Shown here one piece after another: positions 24,885-35,853 of a DNA stretch of 64,000 nt (position 1 is its first letter; each line of letters opens with the position of its first letter). Below the pieces are notes generated by a model. That model did not search any database. It had not been told where the DNA came from and saw only the letters and a program-made list of their open reading frames with translations. The DNA lies in contig QVOM02000112.1 in NCBI GenBank assembly GCA_003586115.2, forward strand, positions 50,962,212 through 51,026,211, read 5' to 3'. A program made the position numbers and the translations under genes. Source of the stretch: Salvator merianae. Lineage: Eukaryota > Chordata > Lepidosauria > Squamata > Teiidae.

Positions 24885-25030
24885 TCTAATGGCTGTGCCA
24901 GCTGCAGGGGCACTTCTGAGCAAGGCAAGGTTTGCATTTACGCCCTGCTTGTGCGTTTCCCATGTGCAACTGGTGCCATGATGAGAATAGGCTGGACTAG
25001 AAGGGCCACAGATCTGATTCAGGAATTTAA
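24885..25030 (+). mobile_element. CR1-like 3' tail, degraded
   Basis: Ends with GGCTGGACTAGAAGGGCCAC and AGATCTGATTCAGG, matching the CR1 tail pattern of the better copies. The preceding 100 bp look like the same tail with many changes. Confidence 0.55.
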
Positions 25031-25214
25031 TATTCACATCTTTGTATGCTAGTAATGGTATACAAATATCTGCCTTGTTTAGTTCCTTTTTTTATATGAT
25101 GATGATGATGTTTTTCATTTCTGTGCTGGAAGAAAGATGTAAAATGGTCAATCTAGTTCATGTAAGTTTCCCGATGGAATAAATTTAGTAGGTTGCTTAG
25201 ACTCATTGAAACAA

Positions 25215-25385
25215 GAGTCATGGATCAATGGTAGAACATCTGCTTTGCATGCAGAAGGCCCCAGGGTTAATACCTAGCATCTTTCTGGAGAAGGATAATG
25301 GCAAACTACTGTTGCATCCTTGCCGAGAAAACTGCACAAATGTATTCATGTAGTTAAAAGAAGTTGAAATTGATTTAAGGTGGCC
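25215..25385 (+). repeat. tRNA-derived SINE (Sauria-like)
   Basis: The tRNA-like head reads tggatcaatggtagaacatc, tgctttgcatgcagaaggc and gggttaatacc (box B position). The body shares the block tggcaaactactgttgcat with the copies at 37.7 and 50.0 kb. The 3' end is degraded. Confidence 0.75.
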
Positions 25386-26028
25386 TATACCTTACCTACT
25401 CACTGAAAACAAGACAAGGAATGAGGAAGAGCACTACAAGCTTGTTGCCCTCCTCTTAAAGCTGCAGTGTGACACCATTTTCAATCTTGATGGACAAAGG
25501 AGGAGACACTGAACACAGGAAATGGCATGGGACATTTCCTTCATCCCATGAGACTGCCAAGGAGACAGCTTAGGTCTCCTTGAGTGTCAGTGTAGCAACA
25601 GGGCCACCGACAAGTGGGGGGAAAGCTCTCTTAACTCTTAGACCTATTCTGCCCTTCAAATGCCATAAGAGGCACTTATAGTGACATGGTGGCAGGATGA
25701 ATCCAGGCCCACGTGCATGCCACAGTGATCCAGCATACTGAATGTGCCATAAGGGTGTCCTATGACTCCTGCCATGGGAAACTTCTCTGTACACATTAGA
25801 ACCTTGGTTCTTCCTGTTCTGTTCTCTTGTGACAGCTCTCCAGCTATTTGTGTAGGGTTTCCTCTGGTTCCTAGCTGGGGATAACAGGGATTCAATTGGG
25901 AAACTTCTGCAAGTATTATACTAGCGCGCTTCAGACTTGTACACAATTGTTTTCTAGTCAAACTATGGACCAGCAAGTTTTGGCAGTTCCTCTTTAATAA
26001 GTCACTCTGTGCTTGTTCCTTGATCCTT
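25386..26028. other. Intergenic, nothing recognised
   Basis: No coding signal on either strand; no element ends found. The same applies to 26432-27138. Confidence 0.5.
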
Positions 26029-26431
26029 GCACCGTTCACACTTGGTTGTTAGTGAGCATCAGATGCTCACTACCAAAGTGCATTCACACTTTGCAGAGAC
26101 CCCAGAGTTCGGGAGTGTCTGCAGACGCTCCTGAACACTACTAGCTATGGACAGTTAAATCGCTGTTCACAGCCAGGTGCAAACGTTGCAGACCACAATG
26201 CAGCTCTGGCTGCACAGTTGTGCTCTGTGTCCTCAGTTGTGATGGCAGTGGCCAGATGCTTCCACAGCCGCAGTCATGGCAGGTGGGCCAGCAGCCACAC
26301 TGCAAGTGCTGGGAGCCTGGTTCCAGGCTGTTCCAGCCCTTGCAGTGTGGATGGGCACCGTGCTGCTGGGGTCTGTTCCAGCATAGCATGGTATAATTAT
26401 ACCATTCTACTCTGGCAAGTGCAGACAGGCC
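26029..26431. mobile_element. G-family transposon
   Basis: Left end caccgttcacacttgg (degraded) and right end CAAGTGCAGACAGGCC. A perfect 18-bp palindrome at 26388-26405 lies inside the right TIR. The interior shares cagccgcagtcatggcagg-like text with the 16.6-kb and 27.1-kb copies. Confidence 0.7.
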
Positions 26432-27138
26432 ACAAGATTTAAAAAACCCAAGGTTTCATCCTAGTCCTGTTTCAATCAGGGCAGTAAACTGTGAGAAGGA
26501 AGTAGGGCCTTATTTTTACCCTTTTTATCCTCCCTTTAAATTAATTATGATAGTGGGGATGCGTGACAGAAGAAAGCCGGAAGTGTAATAATGACTGCTT
26601 TTGGAAAACATGATTAGAAAGAACATTGTACAGCTCAAATAGAAAAGACTCTAATCGCCGCGGGGGGAAGATGTAGAAACCTCCATCCCCCATGCCAATG
26701 AGTGCTAAAAACATTTATTTGAATGCGCTCTTGGTTCTTTTCTTGAAGTGTTTTATTGCATGTGTAATGCACTAGGTATCTGATGTATTTTGCAGCTTTA
26801 ATTATTTTGGATTATAATTAATACCTTTACTGAATTCTGCTGGCCACTTAGGATGTTAACCTGACAGCCATTCTAAGGCTGCTTGATAGACCTTATAATC
26901 AGCAGAGAGGGGAGCTCCACTGTTGGGCAGCACTTATGCTCCTGAAGGAGCCCTATTTACATCTAATTAAAGAGAGCATGCGGGGGAATTATGGGTAATC
27001 ATACAATATCTTGAATCCACCTACTCAGAAGCCTCAGCTCACCCGAGACCTCTCAAAACAACTGAGGAATTATAGGTGTCCCCAGACAGTGCAGGGAAAT
27101 GCCTGGGTTTTTTTGCTGGTGCAAATGAGGTCACCTGG

Positions 27139-27514
27139 GGCCTTTTTGCTTATCCCATTCTAAGGCGGAAGAGACCCTGCTGTGCAAAAACCATTCACAG
27201 TGTAAGCCTGGCAGCCTGCACCATAACTGCAGCCAGGGAAGCTTCCAGCCACTACCATGGTGACCAGGAATGTGACACAGTCATGGCCATGCTGTACCAC
27301 TCAGTGTTTTCTCCCAGAAAAGGGTGTGAACGTAGTGTACTGGGAGCAGTCCAGCTGCTCCCAGTCCAGCTGTGGAGCATGATTTTGTGCTCCACAGCAG
27401 GTAGCAATTGGGAGCAGCTATAGCCTGCTCCCAAATCACAAGGGCCCCGTGCGGTGCAGATGCATTTCACTAGTGAGCATCCCAATGCTCACTAGTGTAA
27501 AGTGCAAAAAGGCC
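27139..27514. mobile_element. G-family transposon
   Basis: Left end GGCCTTTTTGCTTATCCC and right end AAAGTGCAAAAAGGCC. The interior shares accataactgcagccagg and tgctccacagcaggtag-type blocks with other G copies. The flanking pentamers (CCTGG, CCAGA) agree only partly. Confidence 0.7.
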
Positions 27515-30265
27515 CCAGATTTCTGCAGCCTGAACCAACACATCGCCAGATCGTTCATGTAGGAGCTCTGCTGCTTCTTTTGTTCTTTTCATGCCGCAGC
27601 CAAGTTCCCAGATGAATGACCTGGCATTGGCACTATGCTGGCACAGATCATGCCAGACAACAGCAGCAGCAGAACTAAACTGACACTTTTAAGGAAGTCC
27701 AGAAATTCCCAAATTTACCTTTATTAAAAAACACAAATCAATAAATGCTACGAACCAGGTAACACAACTTAAATTGTTAGTTTTTTATAGATTTTCTCCT
27801 TAACTTTTAAAAATGGCTTATACACGTTAAGGCAGGAACCACCTGGGGCCTGCCCCTCTGGCCTGTCTTGGCTGAACCATTGGAGAATGCCAAGTGGCAT
27901 TTTACAGTCACCTAGAATGATTTATGGCCATAAATAGGCCCGACTGCTCCGTCATTGTGCCAGTAAAAAGTGTCAGACAGGTACCTGAACTGACACAGGA
28001 GAAAGACTGTGATGCTGCAGTGTCTGGAGAGCATAAAATTCCACACCCTCCCCTCCCGTGCCTTTCCGCGTCTCTGCAATGAAGCGCAGATGGCAGGCAT
28101 ATGCAGTGGTGACCCATGTATCACAACAGCGTATGCTTGACGCTTTAAGAAGGCTGCCAGATCGCCACCTAAATTGCATTCATTAAATGCAATTTACTTT
28201 AATTTCTAACTTGGAACCAAACCAATGAATCTGTGGTTGAAAGTGTAACCCTTGCAGTCCAGCCTTAATTTCTCTAGCTTTCAGCTTAGTCTTTCTCCAG
28301 CTGTTTCTAAACTGTAAGTCCTTTGGGGCTGGGATTTATCCTTGTAATTTTTTGTAAAATGGCAACTAAGCTCACGATATTCAAAAATCAATAAATCATT
28401 TTTATCCATCTCAGCCGTCCTGGATAAGTATGCTGGAAAAATTTTGAATGGTGCATAATTACTGAGGATCCTTTTATTTAAGGGTTTAATGAGCGTTACC
28501 TTTAAAACCTGGGTGGTTTCTGTTTTGGTTGTAATTACCACATTTTATTCACACATTTGGCTTTTATACTCTCTTTCTTTGTTGTGATCCTCCAGAAGAT
28601 ACCAGATCAAGAAAAAGCTGTTGTTTCATTTGGGTGGCTAAAGTCACTCTGAATTCTCAGAGGACATAGTAAAGAGACTCCACAAAATAAAGCAGTAAAC
28701 TTTATTATCCTCCCTTCCATTTTGTTCTTACAGCAACTCTTTAGGTTGGTTACACTGAAAGGCAATGAATGCCTCATGTGCAGCCACAGCTGAGTGGGGA
28801 CTCCAACCCGGAGGGACTCCTAGACAATATCTGCAAGGTCCACTGGAACTATGCCAGATGTGTGCCCAAACCAGTGGGTCTGCATGCCAATGTGCACCAA
28901 AAGAGGCCATGCAGTGGTGTGGAATGTTCCGTTCCTGGCTTGCTCCTGGGAGCATAAAAGCATGCCAGGGAGTGTTCTAGTGGGAGATCACTTTAAAGTG
29001 GACTTGCGCATGGGCCAGGTTGGGTCCCCATTCATGCCACTGCTGTGCAGACAGGCATTGGCAGCAGGAACAGTCCTGGTCCCCTTCTGAAGCCCAGCAA
29101 CATTTTGTCTGGCTCCAGAAGAAAACCCTCTTTTGGGACTGTTTCTGGGGGCCTTGCAAAATGCCACTAGCCTGCAACTGTGAGGGTTAGGAATGGTTGT
29201 TCTGTTTTGAGGCTAGGATGGCCTCTGTCACACTCCACATGGTTTGCTGCGTGCCTGGTTGCGGGGGGGGGGGCTTTTCTTGGGCCGCAACCACTCTCTG
29301 CAGCACTGGGTACTGCCTGGTACCTCCACAGCTCCACATACCACTAACCACTGTTGGATGGGGCACTTGAGATTTTATGAAAGAGACAGTTTGCAGCAGG
29401 AGTCACTCTGTAGTGAAGTCCAACCAACAGGACTTCATGTTAATATAGCCTCGCTAGCTTAAATAGAACCCCAAATTTCTGATCTCTACTTCTAAAAAAA
29501 AGTTATTAAAGAAGTTGACTGTTTTGCAAACTCTACATGCAATAGATTGCAATAGTTTACTTTTGATAGGGGAAACAGTTGCTAATACCATCGAACAGCT
29601 TTTCATTTGCTGTAACTTTTATGACAAGTTATTTGAAATCAGAAGAATTTCTATTAGATATTTTACAAGCAGAACGAAGTCACCTTTTAGCTAGATATAT
29701 ACATCTATGGAGTTTAAAATTTACCTTTAAAAAGGATGTTAGACCTGCGCTGTTAAATTCCTGAGGCCAAAACTGAACTGCTGTTTATTAGTCTGATGTA
29801 GTATTAAACTAACCTCTGGAGGTTTATCCTCTATTTTATGGGCCATGAAAGGCAAATGCATTAAGACGGCCTCACGAGCAGCACATTGCTAACTTTAATG
29901 ATATTTCCACCATTTGAAAACATACTCATTCTTACTAGTACACAGTGTTTTCCTTGTTGTCAGCATGGTCAAAAACTGCGGGTAATTTCCAGAAGACATT
30001 TACAATCCTGTTGATCATTTTCTAACGCTTGCTTCAGAAACTATGGGAAAGCCTGACCTCTTCTGTTAGAAAAGTTGTATGGCAGCTGCCTCACATAGGA
30101 CGTAAGACTACTAGCTCATCTACCCATTTAGCAGAAGTGGGAAGGTATTTTCACTTTGTAAACTACTTATTGTGTACTGTTTGAAAAAAGAAAAAGGCAA
30201 CTAGTTCTAGCAAGATCTGCATGCACAGGACCTTAAAGTTGTCATGGGGCCTGGTGGCACACTAT
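27515..30265. other. Intergenic, nothing assigned
   Basis: 28740-29160 is moderately GC-rich with several short overlapping open frames on both strands, typical of a decayed transposon. No TIR was confirmed. Confidence 0.45.
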
Positions 30266-30478
30266 GGCTGTGTTCAGACATAACAAAAGGGGCGACTCAG
30301 AGATGCCTCATAGAGACAGCATGTGGCACTCATGTCCCCAACCTTCTCTAATCCACCTTTTCTAGCGTAGAATGTTCATGAGAAGGGGGAGGGGCAGACT
30401 GGTGGGTGAACTATCCCATCTCGAAGCCTTCAATAACATGCCCAGAGAAGTTTGTTTTTGCTCTCTCTGATCACAGCC
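30266..30478. mobile_element. Q-family short transposon
   Basis: Ends GGCTGTGTTCAGACATAAC and CTCTGATCACAGCC, flanked by TAT and TAC. Body shared with the other Q copies. Confidence 0.77.
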
Positions 30479-30659
30479 TACGAGTACTCCTGTGTGCAGG
30501 ATACAACATGAATAAAGCACTGTAACAAACATTCCCCGGTTCAGTGTTCTACCCACCCAGAGAGATCTCCGGTTACAGTGCCATTTCCGCCATCATGCAG
30601 GACCTACTTCTATATGTGATGCTTCTGAAAATTCCAGTCTATAATGTTAATGAAGGGTG

Positions 30660-31072
30660 GGTGTCTCCAGACACAAGCTAAAAACCCCAATTCTCCTGGG
30701 ACTATATTGGGAGTGCCAGACGCAATCACAGCATTCCCAATATAATACCAGGATAGTGAGGTGGAATCCCATAATATCGCTATTACAGGAAATCTGGCAA
30801 CAGTGCCAGGTTTCCTGTAATCGTTTCCCACACCTGGACATCTTCTGGGAGCTTCGAAAATAAAGTCTAATTGTATAACCAGAAGCCAGTCAAGCGCATG
30901 GGAAATAACAAAAGATGTGAGGCAGGTGCTTGGCTGGGTTTCCAGCTATATGATTCAACTTCATTTTGGCAGCACCCAGCAGACGATCATTGGTTACGTC
31001 TGTCAGAGGGCAGCAAGATGCGATCGCAGAATCTTCTTTAGATCCCATGATGCCTCTTGCTGTCTGGAAGCA
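30660..31072. mobile_element. R-family element, continuous reference copy for the 11.8-kb stack
   Basis: Begins GGTGTCTCCAGACACAAGC and ends TGCTGTCTGGAAGCAGC. Interior blocks tgggactatattgggag, ggtttcctgtaatcg and atcttctttagatc match the separated pieces of the R element at 11817-15594. The flanking triplet is unclear. Confidence 0.7.
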
Positions 31073-31245
31073 GCACTACAGTATCCATACAATATTCTAT
31101 TGCAGGTGCTCTCTACATGCAGCCGTGAGAGTTTTAGTTCAGGTGTATCTGACAGATTGCAGCTTGAGCACCCTGGAGTAAAGAAAATACTGGCTCAAGG
31201 TCGTCCAGTAATGTTCTTCACAGTGCAGAACTTTAACCTGACATA

Positions 31246-31467
31246 GGCCGCATTCACACACATTCTTTAAAAAAGCAGCTCAAAAGTGACTTACAAGAGG
31301 TAACATGTGGAGGTGTTCCCTTTCCAACTCTAATCCACGTTAAAGACTAGGGAGTGCATTTTGGAAGCGCATTTGCTGGCCTTTAATGTGGATTAAGGCA
31401 CTAGCAAGAGGACATTACCACATCTAAGATGCTTGTGAACTTCTTTTCACTGTGTGTGGATGCAGCA
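31246..31467. mobile_element. T-family Harbinger-like element, near-palindromic
   Basis: Ends GGCCGCATTCACACAC and GTGTGTGGATGCAGC(a), flanked by ATA (31243-31245, 31468-31470). Much of the 222 bp pairs with itself (taatccacgttaaag against ctttaatgtggatta). Confidence 0.75.
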
Positions 31468-31853
31468 ATAAACTTAGGCTGTGGCTCCACTCACCTTTCT
31501 AAGGCACCAGGGGTGGTGGGAAGAGCTTTGTCAAAGTTGTCTGGCAGTGGCCTGGACAAAGTGGCTCCCCATCTTCATTTCTGCCAGCCGGACTGTGTTA
31601 ACAAATGACCATGCCTGTGCATGGAGGCTGAGATCAGTGGCTTTCCATGCACAAGTGTGGGAAGCCTGCAGTGATGCAGTGGAAAACTTCAAGGTGCAAG
31701 TTAGCAACCTACAGAAACACTGAGCCCCTGGCATTTTTCCCACAGCCCCGTTCCGTGCGAGCACTATTACATATCCCCAGTCACTTATGCACAATACATA
31801 GTAGATATTCACCACACTGGGGGTCCTTGGAAAATTCTCTAAGTGCCCAGTCA

Positions 31854-32064
31854 CACTTAAGTTTTAATCCAACTTCAGTCCACTTTCAGGCAGAGAGAAC
31901 ACATCGGTGAAGTAATAAGATGTTTTCTTTCAGCATTATCTAACCCAGAAAATCCACCTTGGGGTTAGATAGCATGGAAAGAAAATGATTCGTCCCTTTG
32001 CTGTTGTGTCCTTTCAATTCAAAAGTGGACTGAAGCCGTATTAAAACCTATGTGAGACTGGGCC
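31854..32064. mobile_element. P-family foldback element with 5-bp duplication
   Basis: A 211-bp element with ends TGCCCAGTCACAC and GAGACTGGGCC, flanked by CTAAG (31849-31853, 32065-32069). Each half is the approximate reverse complement of the other: ttcagtccactttcag pairs with caaaagtggactgaa, and an inner hairpin carries tctaacccagaaaatcc. Confidence 0.8.
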
Positions 32065-32124
32065 CTAAGGCAATGTAATGGAGATGTGGTTTTAATCCAC
32101 TTTTAACCAATGCACTTTGCCATT

Positions 32125-32543
32125 GAATATGATTTATTTAAGAATTTATATCCCATTATTCACCAAAAGGTCCCACAGTTATCTGAATGAATCAGGCTTT
32201 CTGAATAGATGCCTTGCTCCTTACATCTCAATATATTGCCTAAGATCATCTACAGAATCCTGACTCTGTGTGTCCCCACCAAATGCTGTAAAAACAGGTA
32301 GATACTAGGGAAAGGGCTTTCTTGGTTGTGCCACCTGCCTTCTTGGAGAGGTCCACCTGATACATCATTATATGTTTTTAGCCACTTAGCATAAGACCTT
32401 TTCAACCACTCAGGCATTTTGGAAAATAGCCTGATGGTGGAATTTTAATTTGTTTTATCATCTTGCTTTAATTTATTATTCTGTTTTATGTATTTTCATT
32501 AAACTTCATATTTTAGTCAAATGCTTTTAGGGCATTATAAATT
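32125..32543. mobile_element. L2-related 3' ends, two degraded pieces in opposite orientation
   Basis: 32130-32230 carries a minus-strand tail (aagaatttatatcccattat). 32280-32543 reads in the plus direction as an L2 C-terminal remnant (GKGFLGCATCLLGEVHL-like, matching the GRAFSVVAPRLWN block) and ends gggcattataaat. Both are old. Confidence 0.55.
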
Positions 32544-34039
32544 TAATCCACATCAGAAGAGTACGAGGACCGAATCCATCTTCTGATCATTCCCATATTT
32601 GCATTTTAACAAGGACTTAATTCAGACTTGCTCATTATCACACTGTTTCCCATGCTTGGCACAGGGAAACCATATCTTTTCTGCCTCCCCCACTTGCCAG
32701 ATTGGCCTCCCTGTGTAATCAGTGATTGGCTGCAGTCCCAATGTTCAAATCTTGACTTCATAGGGGCAAGCAAGTCAAGCTCTGCCCTCCATATGTCCCC
32801 ACTGCTGCCTCGGAACAAGGATTCACTTGGTGGCGTTACTTGCCATTTGCTCCTTCTCCCCCTCCAGTCTGTATCTACACAAGCAGAACTTTAAAACCAT
32901 ATGTACCGCACAATAAAGCTTCTTAAAGGGCAGATGGTGATTTCTGTGCCATTGCAATTGCACTTTTGCACACTTGCGCAATTTAAGAGTAGCTCAAAAA
33001 CAGGGAGAGGTCTGTGAAGAGGGGGAAATGTGAGGGGGAAACATGGGGTGGCTGTATTAGCAGGATAATGTAGTTAAACCAGCAAATGGACTCTGCCTCA
33101 CCACCACCCCCCAAGACATCCGCAGCGGCGTGTGTCCCACTATGTAGCTGTGTGGTACCGACGGCAAAATTGATACTGAGTGGGTTCTTTGTTGGGGCTG
33201 TGTAGGGTTGATCTGGCCAGAGATAGGCAAACCTGTCTCGGGAGCTGGATTGATTCTCCATAGCCCGGGTAAATAAGACCTTGAGAAACAGATACCTTCC
33301 CAGGCTCCTCTGAAGCCTGAGAAGAGATACGGGGGCGTGCAGCCAGATGTCAGGAAGGGCAATACTAATATAATAAACATATGCTTATCGGTGCTTTGAA
33401 GCCACTATTGTTATGACTAGTAGCTAGGATAAGAGATAGCTGCTTGAGCTATATATATATCGAATGTATACTGAATAAAGCAAGCAATTCTTGAGCAATT
33501 CTTCATCACGCATTGACTCTGGTCAGTCATTGCTTCAGGGCTGCACCCCCAAACAGACACAGTTTGTATTATGGGTTAATCAGCAGACGGAAGTGGAGGA
33601 AGCCTTTAATTTCTTCCTAGCAGTGTCTAATGGGGGATAAAGGAAGAGAAAGGACCGCAGTTTAGCAAAGTAAAATGGAGGATGGTTTTCTTTTCTCCTG
33701 GCAGCGACGGAAGGGGGGATAATGGAGGCGGAAGGAACTACTGTGATTCCTGCCCACCCACAATGTCTGTTATTTGACAGCAGGAAATGGGAAGCCCTCC
33801 CCCTGCACCCCCTAAAAAAGTACAGTCCCTCTCAAATAGTCTCCTTCTGTGTTCTCACATCACAAAGTAAAGCGGGCTAGCGATCTGGAACGGCTTGAGA
33901 ACTCATTAAATCCAAATGCAAACTAGTCCAGATTTCGCCAATTTAGTCCAGGAAAACTACAGAAGGGCAAGATTATGTCAGGCCACCAGGAACTGAAGAT
34001 GGCCTGTAAACTGATTAAATGCCGTGTTGGAACGCGACC
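32544..34039 (+). mobile_element. H-family element (copy H4) split by a solo LTR
   Basis: The left end starts at aatttaatccacatcagaag, with the terminal 15 bp lost or fused to an L2 tail. The right end GTTGGAACGCGACC is followed by TTA. The CCAAT-type ATTGG is kept but the CRE has changed to TGACTTCA. The LTR at 33201-33537 interrupts it. The next copy, H5, begins 25 bp downstream. Confidence 0.8.
33201..33537 (+). mobile_element. Solo LTR of an endogenous retrovirus
   Basis: A 337-bp block begins TGTAGGG and ends GCTTCA (TG...CA). Its flanks are the same 6 bp, GGGCTG (33195-33200 and 33538-33543). A TATATATATAT run near 33451 and AATAAA near 33474 lie in its 3' third. No internal coding region or second LTR is nearby, so it is a recombined solo copy. 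A 6-bp duplication fits class II elements, but class is uncertain. Confidence 0.8.
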
Positions 34040-34064
34040 TTAATGTTCATTTGTTAGTCGCTTA

Positions 34065-35087
34065 GGCCGCGGTCGGACATCGTCAATGTAATCCGTATAG
34101 AAGAGTACACGCAGTGAATTCGTCTTCTGGTCATTCCCACAGTTACATTTTAACACGGAGTCAATTCGTTCTTGCTCGTTCCCACACTGATATTTCCCGT
34201 GCTTGGCAGTACCCTTTCTGCCTCCACCCCTCATCAAATTCTCCTCCCTATGCAGTCAGCGATTGGCTGCAGTCCCAACGTTCAAACCTTGACGTCACAG
34301 GGGCGGGAAAGTCAAGCTCCACTCTCTGCATGTCCCCACTGCTGCCTCAGAACATGGATTAACTTGGCAGCATTACTAGTCATTCGCCATTTGCTCCTCC
34401 CTGCAGCCTCTGTCTACCGAAGCAGAACTTAAAAACTACGTTCACTTTAAAACTATGAACTTTAAAAAACTAAGCTTTTGAAATGCGCAGTTCTGCTATC
34501 CTGCTGATTCACTTTAGCGCAACTGCGCAATTTAAAAGTAGCGGGAGAGGTGCATAACAAAGGGAAAAAGTGGGGAGGGAACGTGGGGGGGCTCTACTAT
34601 TTTTAACTGTGTGCTGACCAGGCAAAACTCCAAACAGGCGCAGTTTATTTTTTCCTTTAAAGAACAGACGGAAGTGGAGAAAGCCTTTAATTTCTTCCTG
34701 GCAGGACCGCAGCTTAGCGAAGAAGGAGGACGATTTCTTTTCCTCTGGCAGCGAGGGAAAGGGGGATAATGGAGGCAGAGGAAACTAATGTGCTTCCTGC
34801 CCACCCACAAAGTCTGTCATTGGATGGCACAAAATGGGGATCCCTCCCTCTGCACGCCCCCCAAAACAGTACGGTCCTCTCAAATAATCGCTTTCCCCGT
34901 GCCCACAGCACAAAGTAAAGCGCGCTAGCGATCTGGAACGGCTTGAGAGTTCATTAAATCCGAAGACAAAGTAATCCGGATTTAGCCTATTTAATCCATA
35001 AAAATTACGGAACGGCAAGATCCTGTCGGGACAGCAGGAACTGAAGACGGGCTGTAAACTGATTAAATGCCCTGTCGGAACGCAGCC
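34065..35087 (+). mobile_element. H-family Harbinger-like element (copy H5)
   Basis: The left TIR GGCCGCGGTCGGACATCG is the same as in H3 and the right end CTGTCGGAACGCAGCC, flanked by TTA (34062-34064, 35088-35090). CRE at 34290-34297 and GC box at 34300-34310. Nearly identical to H3 in the same orientation, about 10.5 kb away. The two could recombine and delete the intervening DNA. Confidence 0.9.
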
Positions 35088-35436
35088 TTAAAGAACTTTG
35101 TTACTGGATGGCTATATAAATTTGGTTTATAAAATAATAAATTAATTATGTTGGCTCCTCCTCAAGCTACCCCCTCCCCTTGAGTCAAAACTAGGCAGCT
35201 CAAGAAGGAAGACTATCAAAAGGAAAGTACACAGACTGCATTGCTGCCTTGTTTGGTTCTGCAGGGCTGGTGGGGCGATTGGGAGGGAAAGTCACTTCAC
35301 AGATGAGGAAGGGAAGAGAGGGGGAAAGGCCAGGCGTCCCCTTGATCTCAGTGCTCTGCTGTGGCTCCACACAACTATGAAAGAGCACAAAACCCACAAT
35401 CCCCATGCCCTACTCACTCACACACTGGGCTTTGAA

Positions 35437-35853
35437 CAAAATGGTGAGTGGTCTGCAAACCATGTCCTACAAGGAACGGTTAAAGGATCTAGGAATGTTT
35501 AGCCTGCAGAAGAGAAGGCTGAGAGGAGACATGATAGCTGTTTTCAAGTATCTGAAGGGCTGTCACAGTGCAGAGGGACTGGCCCTCTTCTCACAAGAAG
35601 GAAGGACTAGAAACAATGGGATGAAACTTCAAGGGAGTAGATACAGGCTAGATATTAGAAAAAGCTTTCTGACAGTAAGGGCAATCAGTCATTGGAACAG
35701 GTTACCACAGGAGGTGGTGGGCTCTCCTTCACTGGAGGTCTTCAAGGAGAGGCTAGATGGATATCTGTCTGGGATGGTTTAGCGAATCCTGCATTGAGCA
35801 GGGTGTTGGACTCAATGACCCCGGAGGTCCCTTCCAACTCTATGATTCTATGG
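35437..35853 (+). mobile_element. CR1 LINE 3' end, same subfamily as the 47.5-kb copy
   Basis: It encodes MVSGLQTMSYKERLKDLGMF, LRGDMIAVFKYLKGCHSAEG and FKERLDGYLSGMV, then the CR1 3' UTR ending in the ATTCTATG-type repeat (ctatgattctatgg). The first 110 codons closely match the translation at 47460-47765 on the other strand, so both belong to one fairly young subfamily. It is 5'-truncated. Confidence 0.92.
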
